DNA of 13,954 nt from Prevotella sp. UBA3208 (GCA_002363695.1 DEWO01000069.1:3159-17112), one strand, 5' to 3'; numbered from the stretch's first letter, positions 1 through 8,346 are shown. Numbers and translations: made by a program. The notes: a model not told the origin generated them from the letters alone.

Positions 1-1533
1 TCGAAGTTCTCTCCTGGCAATCAGTGGGGTTACTTCCCCTCAGTTTCCGGTGCATGGGTCATCAGCAAGGAGAAGTTCATGAAGGACATCAAGTGGGTTG
101 ATCAGTTGAAACTCCGTGCAGCCTTCGGTCTGGCAGGTAACAACAACATCAACGATGACCTGTGGCGCTTCCTGTATACGTCCAGCAACTCGGGCGGTCC
201 GGAGTTTGCCTCTACTACCGCTGCTAATGGCGAGCTTTACTACAGCATTCCCAGCAGCTATCCCAACAAGGATATCAAGTGGGAGACCACCGTCACCCGC
301 AACTTGGCTGCTGACATTTCGCTGTTCGGTGGTCGTCTGACCATTACTCCTGAGTTCTACTGGAATACTACCCGCGACCTGCTCTATCAGTCGCCCATTC
401 CTGGTGTTGCCGGTTATACCCGCCAGATGCAGAACATCGGTAAGGTACAGAACAATGGTTGGGAGTTGACCGTTAATGGCGACATCCTCCGTGGTAAGGA
501 CTATGTGCTGAGTGCCAACTTCACCCTGGGTCACAACAAGATGACCATCAAGGAGCTGAATGCTACCGACACCCGCATCTACAACTATGCCAGTGCATGG
601 AAGTCTTCTGACCAGAACGACTACTTACTGGAAGTAGGTGGCGAGCTGGGTCTGATGTACGGTTATGTATATGACGGTCTTTACAGTTGGGATGAGTTCA
701 CATATCCCTCTACCGCCAGCTATACAGCAACTCCTAAGGGTAAAGGTACTATCAATGGCATCATTGTAGGTGGTACTATCACTGATGGCTATGAAGGCAA
801 CTCTGGTAACGGCATTCTGGCCAACTCACACTCAGGTTATTCTACCATGCCTGGCAAGATTAAGATTAAGGACCTGAACGGCGACGGACAGATTGACGTT
901 AACGACAAGACCGTCATCGGTCGTACTACTCCGAAGTGGCAGGGCGGTTTCGGTCTGAGCGGCCAGTGGAAGGACTTCGATTTCGTAGCCAACTTCACCT
1001 ATATGCTTGACTTCGATGTGTATAATGCTACAGCCTATGCACTTTCAAGCCAGTCAAGCAGCCAGAATACTTTCTGGAACGTATATGCCAAGTATGGTGA
1101 GGGGCGCTGGCGCTATGCTGCTCCCGACGGATTTACCGATCTGAGCGGTCACAACATCACTGGTGAGTCTCTTTACAAGAACACTAACTTGGATGGTATG
1201 CCCGGACTCTATCGCGACATGAACGCTAATGCTCGTATGTGGAACCCCGCAGACGTAGTGACTAATATCATGCTGGATGCTTTTGTCGAGGACGGTTCGT
1301 TCATCCGCTGCTCTGACGTCACCATCGGATACACACTGCCGAAGAGCGTCACCAAGAAGCTGTTGATTAACAAGATTCGTGCATACGTATCAGCTTCCAA
1401 CCTCTTTATCTTGACCAAGTATTCCGGCTATGATCCTGAGGTTGACGTACAGTCTGGTCTGACTCCTTCTATGGACTACAACCGCTATCCGCGTGCAAGG
1501 ACATTCTCCTTTGGTCTTAACGTGACTTTCTAA
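1..1533 (+). CDS. SusC/RagA-family TonB-dependent outer-membrane transporter, C-terminal part (5' end outside window)
   Basis: The reading frame is open from the first base, so the gene begins upstream; only the last 510 codons are seen, about half of a usual 1000-residue SusC protein. This part is the C-terminal portion of the beta-barrel that, with a SusD lid, imports oligosaccharides across the outer membrane using TonB energy. Family signs are LRAAFGLAGNNN near residue 38, GGFGLSGQWKDFDF in a late barrel strand, YTLPKS, and the terminal YPRARTFSFGLNVTF ending in the aromatic residue typical of outer-membrane barrels. A DxNxDGxIDxND loop at 871-906 looks like the calcium-binding type loop often present in SusC barrels. 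Only 39 bases without a terminator separate it from the susD-like gene, so they are almost surely co-transcribed. The family call is firm; the substrate cannot be read from this part. Confidence 0.95.
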   Translation, partial: SKFSPGNQWGYFPSVSGAWVISKEKFMKDIKWVDQLKLRAAFGLAGNNNINDDLWRFLYTSSNSGGPEFASTTAANGELYYSIPSSYPNKDIKWETTVTRNLAADISLFGGRLTITPEFYWNTTRDLLYQSPIPGVAGYTRQMQNIGKVQNNGWELTVNGDILRGKDYVLSANFTLGHNKMTIKELNATDTRIYNYASAWKSSDQNDYLLEVGGELGLMYGYVYDGLYSWDEFTYPSTASYTATPKGKGTINGIIVGGTITDGYEGNSGNGILANSHSGYSTMPGKIKIKDLNGDGQIDVNDKTVIGRTTPKWQGGFGLSGQWKDFDFVANFTYMLDFDVYNATAYALSSQSSSQNTFWNVYAKYGEGRWRYAAPDGFTDLSGHNITGESLYKNTNLDGMPGLYRDMNANARMWNPADVVTNIMLDAFVEDGSFIRCSDVTIGYTLPKSVTKKLLINKIRAYVSASNLFILTKYSGYDPEVDVQSGLTPSMDYNRYPRARTFSFGLNVTF

Positions 1534-1572
1534 GGGAAAAGTAAAATGTAATTTTAGAAAACTGAAAACAAT

Positions 1573-3714
1573 ATGAAACTCAATAAGATATTTATCAGTG
1601 GACTGGCCATGCTGGCGTTGACCTCATGCAACGACTACCTGGAGGTGGATCCCGCTACCAATGTAGCAAGCACTGACCTGGTGTTCGGATCAGAAGGTGA
1701 GACACGCACGGCACTGTATGGCATCTACGCCAAGGTTTGCTCGGACAACCTGTTCGGAGGCAGACTCTATAATGATTTCCAGCTGAACAGCGATGTTGAC
1801 TTCTATGCCAACGCCAACGAATCAGCAGCCGGCAACCAGCCCCGTCGTTTTGACGTCCGTTCGGATGCCAGCAATGTGGAGACGCTTTGGAACAATCTCT
1901 ACTCTGCTGTTGAGACAGCCAATGAGTTCATCTACAACCTGCAGAAGAGCAGCATCTACAAGGAAGAGACCGAGGACGGTGCCAGCGAAGCTGAGGATGG
2001 AACCACACAGACCATTCAAGTTCCCAAGGTGACCGACCTGACTCAGATGATGGGTGAGGCTAAGGTGATGCGTGCCATGTTCTATCATGAGCTGCTGAGC
2101 TACTGGGGTGACATACCCTTTACCTTGCAGGCCACCTACGAGACGGACAACCTCAATCCTGCCATCACGCCGCGTCAGCAAGTGAGCGATGCGCTGATTG
2201 CCGACTTGACCTATGCTGCCGAGTACATGTACTCAGATAAGGACAATAAGGTTTCTGCCCCTGAGCGCATTACCAAGGAGGCTGCCTATGCCATGATTGC
2301 CCGTCTGGCTCTTCAGGCTGGTGGTTACTCACTGAATCACCCTGAGGGTGACGTCAAGAGCTACAGCATGACTCGTCCCAACAACTACCAAGACTACTAT
2401 CAGATAGCCCGTAAATACACCAAGGCAATCATCGATGCCGGCGGTCACTCTCTGAACAAGAGCTATCGTGACGTATTCGTAGACGAGTGCAACTTCATTG
2501 CCTCAACTGGTGACGATCCTATCTTCGAGATTCCTTTTGCCAGGGAGACTGCCGGCAACTGGGGTTATGCTCAGGGTCCAACCAGCGGTATTGATACCGG
2601 TGACGCAACAGACTATTCCCACAGTGCATGGGGTGCCACCAGCGGTGGTGTACGCACAACTGCTTTCTATCGCTATAGCTTTGATGAGAGCGACCTCCGC
2701 CGTGATTTCATCTGCGGTCTGTGGTACTACTCCAACCAGGGTCTGCCCACCATGCGTCTGGACTATGGCATGCATAACAACAAGTGGTCAAAGTTGTGGA
2801 ACACCAATGGTCTGGGTAAGACCACCACTGGTGCTACAGGTATCAACTTCGCCTACATCCGCTATGCTGACGTCCTGCTGATGTTTGCCGAGGCTGAGAA
2901 CGAGCTGTACGGTCCTACCGCTGAGGCCCAGGAGGCTCTGAAGCAGGTTCGCCGCCGCGCTTTCGCCGGTGCAGACCAGGCAGACATGGTTGACGCATAC
3001 GTGGCAGCAGCAGCATCCTCTAAGGAAGATTTCCTGAACGCCGTTCTCGATGAGCGCAAGTGGGAATTTGCCGGTGAGAACATGCGTTGGAAGGATCTCG
3101 TCCGCAACAACAAGTATTCAGAGAAAGTCCTCATGACCTTCCTCTCCTACTACGCAATTGCTGAAAGCCAAAGCGGTTCATCAGATTATGTGGATATGGT
3201 CAGCGAATACGATGGTGTTGACTACAATGAAAACTTTGTCTATGACATGTTCTCTATCCTCGTGAAGAACTATAATGACCCCAACTTCCCCAACAGGAAC
3301 GTCTATATGTTCTATGTAGTGAACCCCTATACTAATATTGCAAACCCGACATCCATAAGTCCTGCCAAGTATCTCTCTGATGCAGGATTGGATTATGAGC
3401 CTGTGTCACAGCGTGCTATTACTGGTCTGACTTCACAGTCTAACAACGTGGCATGGACGGAAACAAACCTTGCCTGGGGTACCGATGGTAACATCAGAAA
3501 CCAAATTCGTTTCTCCATGTACGGCTATGTCCGCACTAACGAAATGGATGAATTTATAGTAGTGAACAATGGTACGAATCAGAAGCTGAATGTCAATACA
3601 TCAGATATTGAAAGCAACTTTGCCAGTCTGCCTCCCGTACGCTATCTCCTGCCGATTCCCGAGGAAGCTATTGCACGTTCAAGCGGCGCATATCGCAACT
3701 ATTACGGATACTAA
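1573..3714 (+). CDS. SusD/RagB-family surface glycan-binding lipoprotein, unusually long
   Basis: This is the outer-membrane lipoprotein that caps the SusC barrel and binds glycan on the cell surface. The N-terminus is a lipoprotein signal with lipobox LTSC (Cys19), then the usual SusD opening NDYLEVDPATN. Helical TPR-like family signs follow: EAKVMRAMFYHELLSYWGDIPF near 160-180, YIRYADVLLMFAEAEN near 426-442, the DERKWEFAGENMRWKDLVR block from about residue 493, and the C-terminal LLPIPEEAI...YRNYYGY. At 713 residues it is well above the common 500-600. The excess sits mainly between the ERKWEF block (residue 494) and LLPIPEE (about 692), roughly 195 residues where a typical SusD has far fewer. 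An acidic stretch near 133-147 (EETEDGASEAEDG) is another small insertion. It lies 39 bases after the SusC gene and 43 before the next lipoprotein gene. Confidence 0.95.
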   Translation: MKLNKIFISGLAMLALTSCNDYLEVDPATNVASTDLVFGSEGETRTALYGIYAKVCSDNLFGGRLYNDFQLNSDVDFYANANESAAGNQPRRFDVRSDASNVETLWNNLYSAVETANEFIYNLQKSSIYKEETEDGASEAEDGTTQTIQVPKVTDLTQMMGEAKVMRAMFYHELLSYWGDIPFTLQATYETDNLNPAITPRQQVSDALIADLTYAAEYMYSDKDNKVSAPERITKEAAYAMIARLALQAGGYSLNHPEGDVKSYSMTRPNNYQDYYQIARKYTKAIIDAGGHSLNKSYRDVFVDECNFIASTGDDPIFEIPFARETAGNWGYAQGPTSGIDTGDATDYSHSAWGATSGGVRTTAFYRYSFDESDLRRDFICGLWYYSNQGLPTMRLDYGMHNNKWSKLWNTNGLGKTTTGATGINFAYIRYADVLLMFAEAENELYGPTAEAQEALKQVRRRAFAGADQADMVDAYVAAAASSKEDFLNAVLDERKWEFAGENMRWKDLVRNNKYSEKVLMTFLSYYAIAESQSGSSDYVDMVSEYDGVDYNENFVYDMFSILVKNYNDPNFPNRNVYMFYVVNPYTNIANPTSISPAKYLSDAGLDYEPVSQRAITGLTSQSNNVAWTETNLAWGTDGNIRNQIRFSMYGYVRTNEMDEFIVVNNGTNQKLNVNTSDIESNFASLPPVRYLLPIPEEAIARSSGAYRNYYGY

Positions 3715-3757
3715 GGTGAATTTAGAATAAAGAGTTTTTTGAATATAGAATTTAGAT

Positions 3758-6136
3758 ATGAAAAAGATATTATTATTGTCAATGGCTCTGGCAACAACCC
3801 TATCCTTTTTCTCATGTAAGGATGAGATTGACAAGAGCTACAAAGGAAGCGAGGTGATAGACCGTCTGTCACGTCCTGCATTCCGCACCGACAACAATAC
3901 CGGTAAGGGCTCTAACGACCCCTACAACTCGGTGATTACTGACCATAACACCGCCAACCTGTTCTGGTTCCTGGTCAACGATGCTGTTGGCTATGAAATC
4001 ATGTGGACTTATCCTCATGCCTATGTTGCCAATGGTGATGACGCATGGGAGGAGACCGTAGATCACGTTGACGGCAAGTCTCTGGAGGGTCATATTGTCA
4101 TTGCCGACCCAGACAAGTACAATATTATCATTAAGAACCTGCAGTATCAGAGCAGCTATCGTTTCTGCATCCGCGCCCTGCACTCATTCGACAAGACCGG
4201 TTATCAGCTCTGGCGTGGCGAGGCAAACGTCTACGACGTGCTGGACACTCCCGATGCTAACTGGAAGAACGACCCCAAGAACTCTGACTGGTATGGTCGC
4301 GGCAACCTGCGCGAGTGGGCTGACTACTTCCAGATGGAAACTGACGGTCGTACATGGGTTCCCTTCGTGATTCAGGTGTCTGACATCACCAAGACCTCAA
4401 TGAAAATCACTCTGAACCGCAACATTTCCAAGTATTCTGACACCGACAAGGCTACCTATCGTGAGCATTGGAACTTCCTGGACGAAGAAGAGAACATCCT
4501 GAAGGTAGACTACCTGACCATTGTCCCCAATGCCGGTACTCCCAACGCGACAGTGCCTGCTGAATTCCAGAAATATCAGATTCCTGAGTCTGCATGGGAC
4601 GAGAATGGCATTGCTGTCATTGAAGTAAATGGACTTTCTGAGAATTCCTGCTATAACATTGACGCATGGGACAACTCAATTCCTCTGGCTATTGATGCCG
4701 TATATAACACCACGATGAAGCGTACCAAGGGTGATGCTGCACCTCCAGTTTACATCAAGCATCAGGTTTGGGCAAAGGACACCTTAGGAACCGATCCTGC
4801 AACTTGGAACATCTACGACATCTCGGAGTACAATGCATGTAAGATTGACAAGGTTCTGGATGACTACTGCGCAAGCAGTGTAACAGCTGAGAATCAGGTA
4901 TTCTACCTGGAGGGAGGCAAGACCTACTTCATCAGTTCTAACGTACAGGTTTACAAGGGCTTCACCCTGGCAACCAATCCTGAGGACCTGGCAGCAGGCA
5001 AGGGCCGCGCCAAGTTCTACCTGAGCGGTATGACCCAGACGGGTAACTCTGTGAACAGCTGTAACTTCATGCTCGGCCGTCAGCCTGCTGCCGGCGAGAA
5101 TGGCTCTATCACGCTGGACATTGACTCTATCCGCTTCATGGACCTCGACGTAAATGTTCCTCGTGCGGGTAACTACGGTACTGCCCAGGAGGGCAAGGCT
5201 AATGCTTGCGGTAACTACTTCATGAACATGTACTCGAACGGTATGGGTATCAATGTCACCACACTGGAGTGGCACCGCTGCTCGTTCCAGGGCCTCATCC
5301 GCGGATTCTTCCGTATCCAGGGTTCTAACGACTTCTATATCCAGCATATTCGTATGATTGACTGTGAGCACTACAATAGTGGTTACTACGATGCAAAACT
5401 GGGTGGTTACTGGTATATCTTCGGTGACCATAACGGAAAGCCCAAGTCTAACATCCTGCAGGATGTAGAAGTTAGCGGTTGCGTATTCTATGACTGCCAG
5501 AAGGGTGGACTCATCACTGACCAAAACCGTAACCTGACATGGGACGAGAGCGTACGTTGGAAGATTAATGTTCACCACAACACCTTCGTTAACTTCTGTA
5601 CCACCAACAAACAGGTTATCATGAACTCCCGTTATAATCCTGGTGGCTCTTATCTGGCATTCCACGACAATGTGATTATCAACACCAAGGATGAGGCTGA
5701 CAAGAACCGTAAATTTGAAGGTGGCGGTTGGGATACTCGTAACATCCAGGGTGGTGATGGTTCCGGTATTGTCACCTTCGACATCTATAACAACTGGACT
5801 ACCAACGATCCTTACCTGTCCAATGGTCAGCCGTTCGCTGCCAGTGCTTTCAATGCCACATCGAATGCTCCCGGTAAGTTCATCAAGGGCGGACAGGGTA
5901 TATTCCCTGCTGGAACTGATGAGTTGACAGTCAAGGTGGACGAGAGCCTGAAGGCAACAGACCTGATGGTGAGCCCGAATCCGAAATACTACATCGGTGA
6001 GACTCCTAAGGGTACCGACCACCATACTGACAATGGTATCGAGGGTCTGTACTACAAGCAGACGACTGAAGTTCTGAACTCTGCCATCTTCAAGAGTGGC
6101 GCTGGTGCAGCCAAGCTCCGCAATGGAAAAAAATAA
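3758..6136 (+). CDS. Surface lipoprotein with FN3-like N-terminus and beta-helix region (DUF4957/DUF5123 type), probably pectin-related
   Basis: A 792-residue lipoprotein: signal to Cys20, then CKDE, an acidic pattern matching the Bacteroidota surface-export signal. Residues about 55-160 look like a fibronectin type III fold (GYEIMW, NLQYQSSYRFCIRAL), followed by WYGRGNLREWADYFQ. A second beta-rich segment follows to about 330. Residues about 380-690 show parallel beta-helix signs: repeated short turns such as INVHHNTFVNFC, LAFHDNVIINTK and FDIYNNWTTND. The tail has the spaced SPNPKYY...GIEGLYY pattern. I recognise this as the DUF4957/DUF5123 class, which commonly follows SusCD in pectin utilisation loci; naming the domains is from memory. 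No lysine/arginine/calcium-site set of a pectate lyase could be assigned with confidence, so it may be a binding protein or a divergent lyase. It is the third gene of the operon. Its N-terminal third is related to the small lipoprotein at 9306-9833. Confidence 0.85.
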   Translation: MKKILLLSMALATTLSFFSCKDEIDKSYKGSEVIDRLSRPAFRTDNNTGKGSNDPYNSVITDHNTANLFWFLVNDAVGYEIMWTYPHAYVANGDDAWEETVDHVDGKSLEGHIVIADPDKYNIIIKNLQYQSSYRFCIRALHSFDKTGYQLWRGEANVYDVLDTPDANWKNDPKNSDWYGRGNLREWADYFQMETDGRTWVPFVIQVSDITKTSMKITLNRNISKYSDTDKATYREHWNFLDEEENILKVDYLTIVPNAGTPNATVPAEFQKYQIPESAWDENGIAVIEVNGLSENSCYNIDAWDNSIPLAIDAVYNTTMKRTKGDAAPPVYIKHQVWAKDTLGTDPATWNIYDISEYNACKIDKVLDDYCASSVTAENQVFYLEGGKTYFISSNVQVYKGFTLATNPEDLAAGKGRAKFYLSGMTQTGNSVNSCNFMLGRQPAAGENGSITLDIDSIRFMDLDVNVPRAGNYGTAQEGKANACGNYFMNMYSNGMGINVTTLEWHRCSFQGLIRGFFRIQGSNDFYIQHIRMIDCEHYNSGYYDAKLGGYWYIFGDHNGKPKSNILQDVEVSGCVFYDCQKGGLITDQNRNLTWDESVRWKINVHHNTFVNFCTTNKQVIMNSRYNPGGSYLAFHDNVIINTKDEADKNRKFEGGGWDTRNIQGGDGSGIVTFDIYNNWTTNDPYLSNGQPFAASAFNATSNAPGKFIKGGQGIFPAGTDELTVKVDESLKATDLMVSPNPKYYIGETPKGTDHHTDNGIEGLYYKQTTEVLNSAIFKSGAGAAKLRNGKK

Positions 6137-6172
6137 CGAATCATTGACAATCAACAATTAATATTTAAGATT

Positions 6173-6703
6173 ATGAAGATTTATAAATATGTATCTGTAC
6201 TGTTGGCTGTGCTGGCCATGTCGGCTACATTCATCAGCTGTGATCGCGACAAGGACATCACTGGTAATCCGTTTGTAGACCACAACACGTCAGTTAATGG
6301 CAAGCAGGACTACTGGATTTCCTTCGAGCTTACTCCCGGTAGCCTGTCCGCAGAGGCTCAAGCCAAGTACAACTCAATCTTTGCCGAGCAGATCTATCCC
6401 GATGATTACGCTGCTGGCACTCGCGAGATTAAGTTTATCGAGCACCCGATGTACTGCACCGAGGACTATGCACGCAACAGTTTCAACAAGGTAGCAGCCC
6501 TGTCCAACGAAGAGAACGACATCGTGCAGAAGGTGATGATTCCCACGTTCTGTGTTGACACGATAGGCGGTGTCAATCACAGCGACTTCACCGTTACCAT
6601 GACGCTTTCCAAGGACAGCATGAGAACCGTGATTGCTACACATTCTTGGGATGCTGCCACCGCCTTTGACGGTCAGGCTCTCATCGATGCGAACAAGAAG
6701 TAG
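6173..6703 (+). CDS. Small surface lipoprotein of unknown function, last gene of the SusCD operon
   Basis: A 176-residue protein with a lipoprotein signal (MKIYKYVSVLLAVLAMS...FISC, Cys23) followed by DRDKD, an acidic run compatible with surface export. The mature part has no domain I recognise. It contains WISFELTPG near residue 43, three further cysteines (about 97, 125 and the region near PTFCVD), and an alternation of polar and hydrophobic residues suggesting a beta-sandwich. It starts 36 bases after the beta-helix lipoprotein gene and is followed directly by a strong terminator, so it closes the operon. From position it is likely an accessory surface glycan-binding protein, but that is inference only. 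It could also be a scaffold or assembly partner of the SusCD complex. Confidence 0.8.
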   Translation: MKIYKYVSVLLAVLAMSATFISCDRDKDITGNPFVDHNTSVNGKQDYWISFELTPGSLSAEAQAKYNSIFAEQIYPDDYAAGTREIKFIEHPMYCTEDYARNSFNKVAALSNEENDIVQKVMIPTFCVDTIGGVNHSDFTVTMTLSKDSMRTVIATHSWDAATAFDGQALIDANKK

Positions 6704-6726
6704 ATTCCTTCTATTCAATAACCACC

Positions 6727-6760
6727 AAGGGCGGACGGCATACAGCTGTCCGCCCTTTTT
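6727..6760 (+). terminator. Rho-independent terminator of the SusCD operon
   Basis: A 13-base-pair stem (6727-6739 with 6745-6757, one G-T pair) closes a five-base loop ATACA and runs into five T residues. It lies 23 bases after the stop of the small lipoprotein gene and marks the end of the operon. Confidence 0.92.
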
Positions 6761-6805
6761 GGATGGGCGACTGAAAAGAAAAGCTGAAGTTAGGAAAGTT
6801 ATATC

Positions 6806-6889
6806 TCCAAGTTGGGTACTTATGTTTCTAACTTGGGAACATAAGTCTCTAACTTGGGTACACATGTTTCTAAGTTGGAAACATAAAAT
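6806..6889. repeat. Four-unit 21-base tandem repeat with paired hairpins
   Basis: Four consecutive 21-base units start at 6806, 6827, 6848 and 6869, with a common core of about TCTAACTTGGGTACATATGTT. A degenerate fifth copy may precede them at 6785-6805. Units pair with each other: ACTTATGTT at 6818-6826 is the exact reverse complement of AACATAAGT at 6838-6846, and ATGTTTC at 6864-6870 that of GAAACAT at 6878-6884. So units 1-2 and 3-4 each make a hairpin. The array lies between the operon terminator and the next promoter. There are no unique spacers, so it is not a CRISPR array. Function unknown. Confidence 0.85.
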
Positions 6890-6968
6890 CCGTAGGCATG
6901 AAAAAACAAATCCGTGCCCTTGTACAGAAAAAAACATCAAGAGACTTTTCGGTTTGTCGCTACCCTCC

Positions 6969-6986
6969 TCCGTAAACCTTTACGGA
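6969..6986. other. Short perfect inverted repeat upstream of a promoter
   Basis: TCCGTAAA and TTTACGGA are separated by CC; as RNA this gives a 7-base-pair stem with loop ACCT. It lies 29 bases upstream of the -33 box of the next promoter. It could be an operator or a weak hairpin; only the symmetry is seen. The rest of the 386-base gap 6704-7089 holds the terminator, the repeat array, this element and the promoter. Confidence 0.5.
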
Positions 6987-7014
6987 AGATTTTCTCATGA
7001 AATCGGCCCAAAAG

Positions 7015-7046
7015 TTTGGCTTTCTCAAGGAAAAGCCGTAACTTTG
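7015..7046 (+). promoter_or_regulatory. Bacteroidota-type promoter for the 411-residue secreted protein gene
   Basis: A -33 box TTTG (7015-7018) and a -7 box TAACTTTG (7039-7046) are separated by 20 bases, matching the known Bacteroidota sigma consensus. Transcription would start near 7052, giving an AT-rich leader of nearly 40 bases. The spacer holds a GGCTTT/AAAGCC inverted repeat (7018-7023 and 7032-7037) that could be an operator. Confidence 0.85.
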
Positions 7047-7089
7047 CACCAAATAAAACTTATTTACTAACACTTAAAATTTAAAGCGT

Positions 7090-8325
7090 ATGAAGAAAAT
7101 TTTTACTCTTATCTCAATGGCCCTCATGGCCGTTGGTGCTAACGCACAAGAGAAGTTCCTGGTGGGTGCGGACACCGACCTGGCCTCCTACCAAGGCGTT
7201 GACTACAAGGCTACCCCAAGCGTGAAGTTGAACTGCGGAGAGAATCCTTCTGGCTGGAATGCAGTTTCAGCACTGAATGGTGATGAAAATCACGCATTTG
7301 ACATCTTCACACACTACACATCAGGAAAAGACAACCCTGTAAGTGGAGAGAAGACCAAGTACAGTATTTCAAACCACGCACTTCCTACCAAAGGTGCTTA
7401 TTACATTTTCAAGCCTTCTGCTGCAGGTTCTCTGCAAGTAGGCATTATTTTGAATGGTGATAAGGACTTCTATGTTGTTGATGGCGATGGTAACGCTTTG
7501 TCAGCTTACGACATGAAAGGCGAGGATGGTAGTATTGTCGAACTGAGCGCAGACAGTAAAGCTTCTTCTAAAGTATATGGAGTAGTAACGTTTAATGTTG
7601 AGGCTAGCAAGTCATACTATGTATTCTGCAATGGTTCAAAACTTGGATTTGCAGGCTTTAAGTTCTCCACCACTGCTGCCACCATCAACCCTGCAACTAC
7701 AGCTGCAGCAAAGGAGAAGATTGACGCAGCCAATACCAATGCACAGGGAGGTGGTAACACTGATGCCACAGAATTCATTGTAACCTTCAATGGATCTGAC
7801 GATCAGACAGTTGCTGGCTACTTCGATTTCGGTACAGCTGACAACAAGCACAACTTCAACAGCAAGTTCACTGATGGTTCATGGAATGGCACTACATTCG
7901 CTTCTGGTTTGAAGATGGAAGGTAGTACTTTGGTTCACTGGACTTCTACTGAGGTTGCTACTGTTACCATCGTACAGTCTGCATGGGGCGACAAAGGCTT
8001 GTTTTTTGACGATGTGAAGTATGAGCGTGCAAGTGGTACTGAGGACTCTGGCTGCATCATCTATACCATCCAAGGTGTAGCTAAGGGCGAACACAAGATT
8101 CATCGTATTAGTGGAGAAGGCGAAAATCAAGTAAATGCAGGCGAGAGCGGACTTTTTGCTGTTAAGGTTGCTTATACTCCTGGTGTAACTCCTTCTGGCA
8201 TCCAGACCGTGAAGTCTGAGACCATCGACGTGAATGCTCCTGCCTACAACCTCGCTGGTCAGAAGGTTGACAAGAGCTTCAAGGGTGTAGTGATTCAGAA
8301 TGGCAAGAAGATGATTCAGAAGTAA
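7090..8325 (+). CDS. Secreted protein with pectate-lyase-associated beta-sandwich modules and a Prevotella-type C-terminal tail, no catalytic domain seen
   Basis: A 411-residue exported protein with an ordinary signal peptide (likely cut after Ala19, ANA/QEK) and no lipobox. Residues about 95-192 form one beta-rich module (GAYYIFKPSAAGSLQVGI, SYYVFCNGSKLGFAGF). After a low-complexity Ala/Thr linker near 194-226, residues about 227-363 form a second (FDFGTADNKHNF, GLKMEGSTLVHWTS, GEHKIHRI). Both resemble, from memory, modules appended to Prevotella PL1 pectate lyases. The end, AYNLAGQKVDKSFKGVVIQN then GKK, is a tail common on secreted Prevotella proteins and similar to type IX secretion sorting tails. 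No catalytic domain is recognisable, so a role in binding pectin or attaching to the cell surface is inferred. It is a single-gene unit with its own promoter and terminator, next to the SusCD operon. Confidence 0.85.
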   Translation: MKKIFTLISMALMAVGANAQEKFLVGADTDLASYQGVDYKATPSVKLNCGENPSGWNAVSALNGDENHAFDIFTHYTSGKDNPVSGEKTKYSISNHALPTKGAYYIFKPSAAGSLQVGIILNGDKDFYVVDGDGNALSAYDMKGEDGSIVELSADSKASSKVYGVVTFNVEASKSYYVFCNGSKLGFAGFKFSTTAATINPATTAAAKEKIDAANTNAQGGGNTDATEFIVTFNGSDDQTVAGYFDFGTADNKHNFNSKFTDGSWNGTTFASGLKMEGSTLVHWTSTEVATVTIVQSAWGDKGLFFDDVKYERASGTEDSGCIIYTIQGVAKGEHKIHRISGEGENQVNAGESGLFAVKVAYTPGVTPSGIQTVKSETIDVNAPAYNLAGQKVDKSFKGVVIQNGKKMIQK

Positions 8326-8346
8326 TCACTCACCTTATTATATTAT

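Noticed and set aside
4784..6157. Minus-strand open frame of 457 codons opposite the beta-helix lipoprotein gene
   Set aside because: It is a mirror of the codon bias of the real plus-strand gene; the translation has no recognisable domain or signal, and no promoter was seen.
6806..6889. CRISPR array
   Set aside because: Units are directly adjacent with no unique spacers, and no cas gene is present.
6374..6940. Minus-strand open frame of 188 codons through the repeat array
   Set aside because: It overlaps a real gene and the terminator and lacks a promoter. The heptad peptide it encodes over the repeats is kept as a finding only.
6898..6975. Small plus-strand frame MKKQIRALVQKK of 25 codons
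   Set aside because: Too short, no ribosome-binding or promoter signal, and no family resemblance.
6633..7070. Plus-strand open frame of 145 codons across the gap after the SusCD operon
   Set aside because: It starts inside the lipoprotein gene in another frame and runs through the terminator hairpin and the repeat array; no family resemblance.
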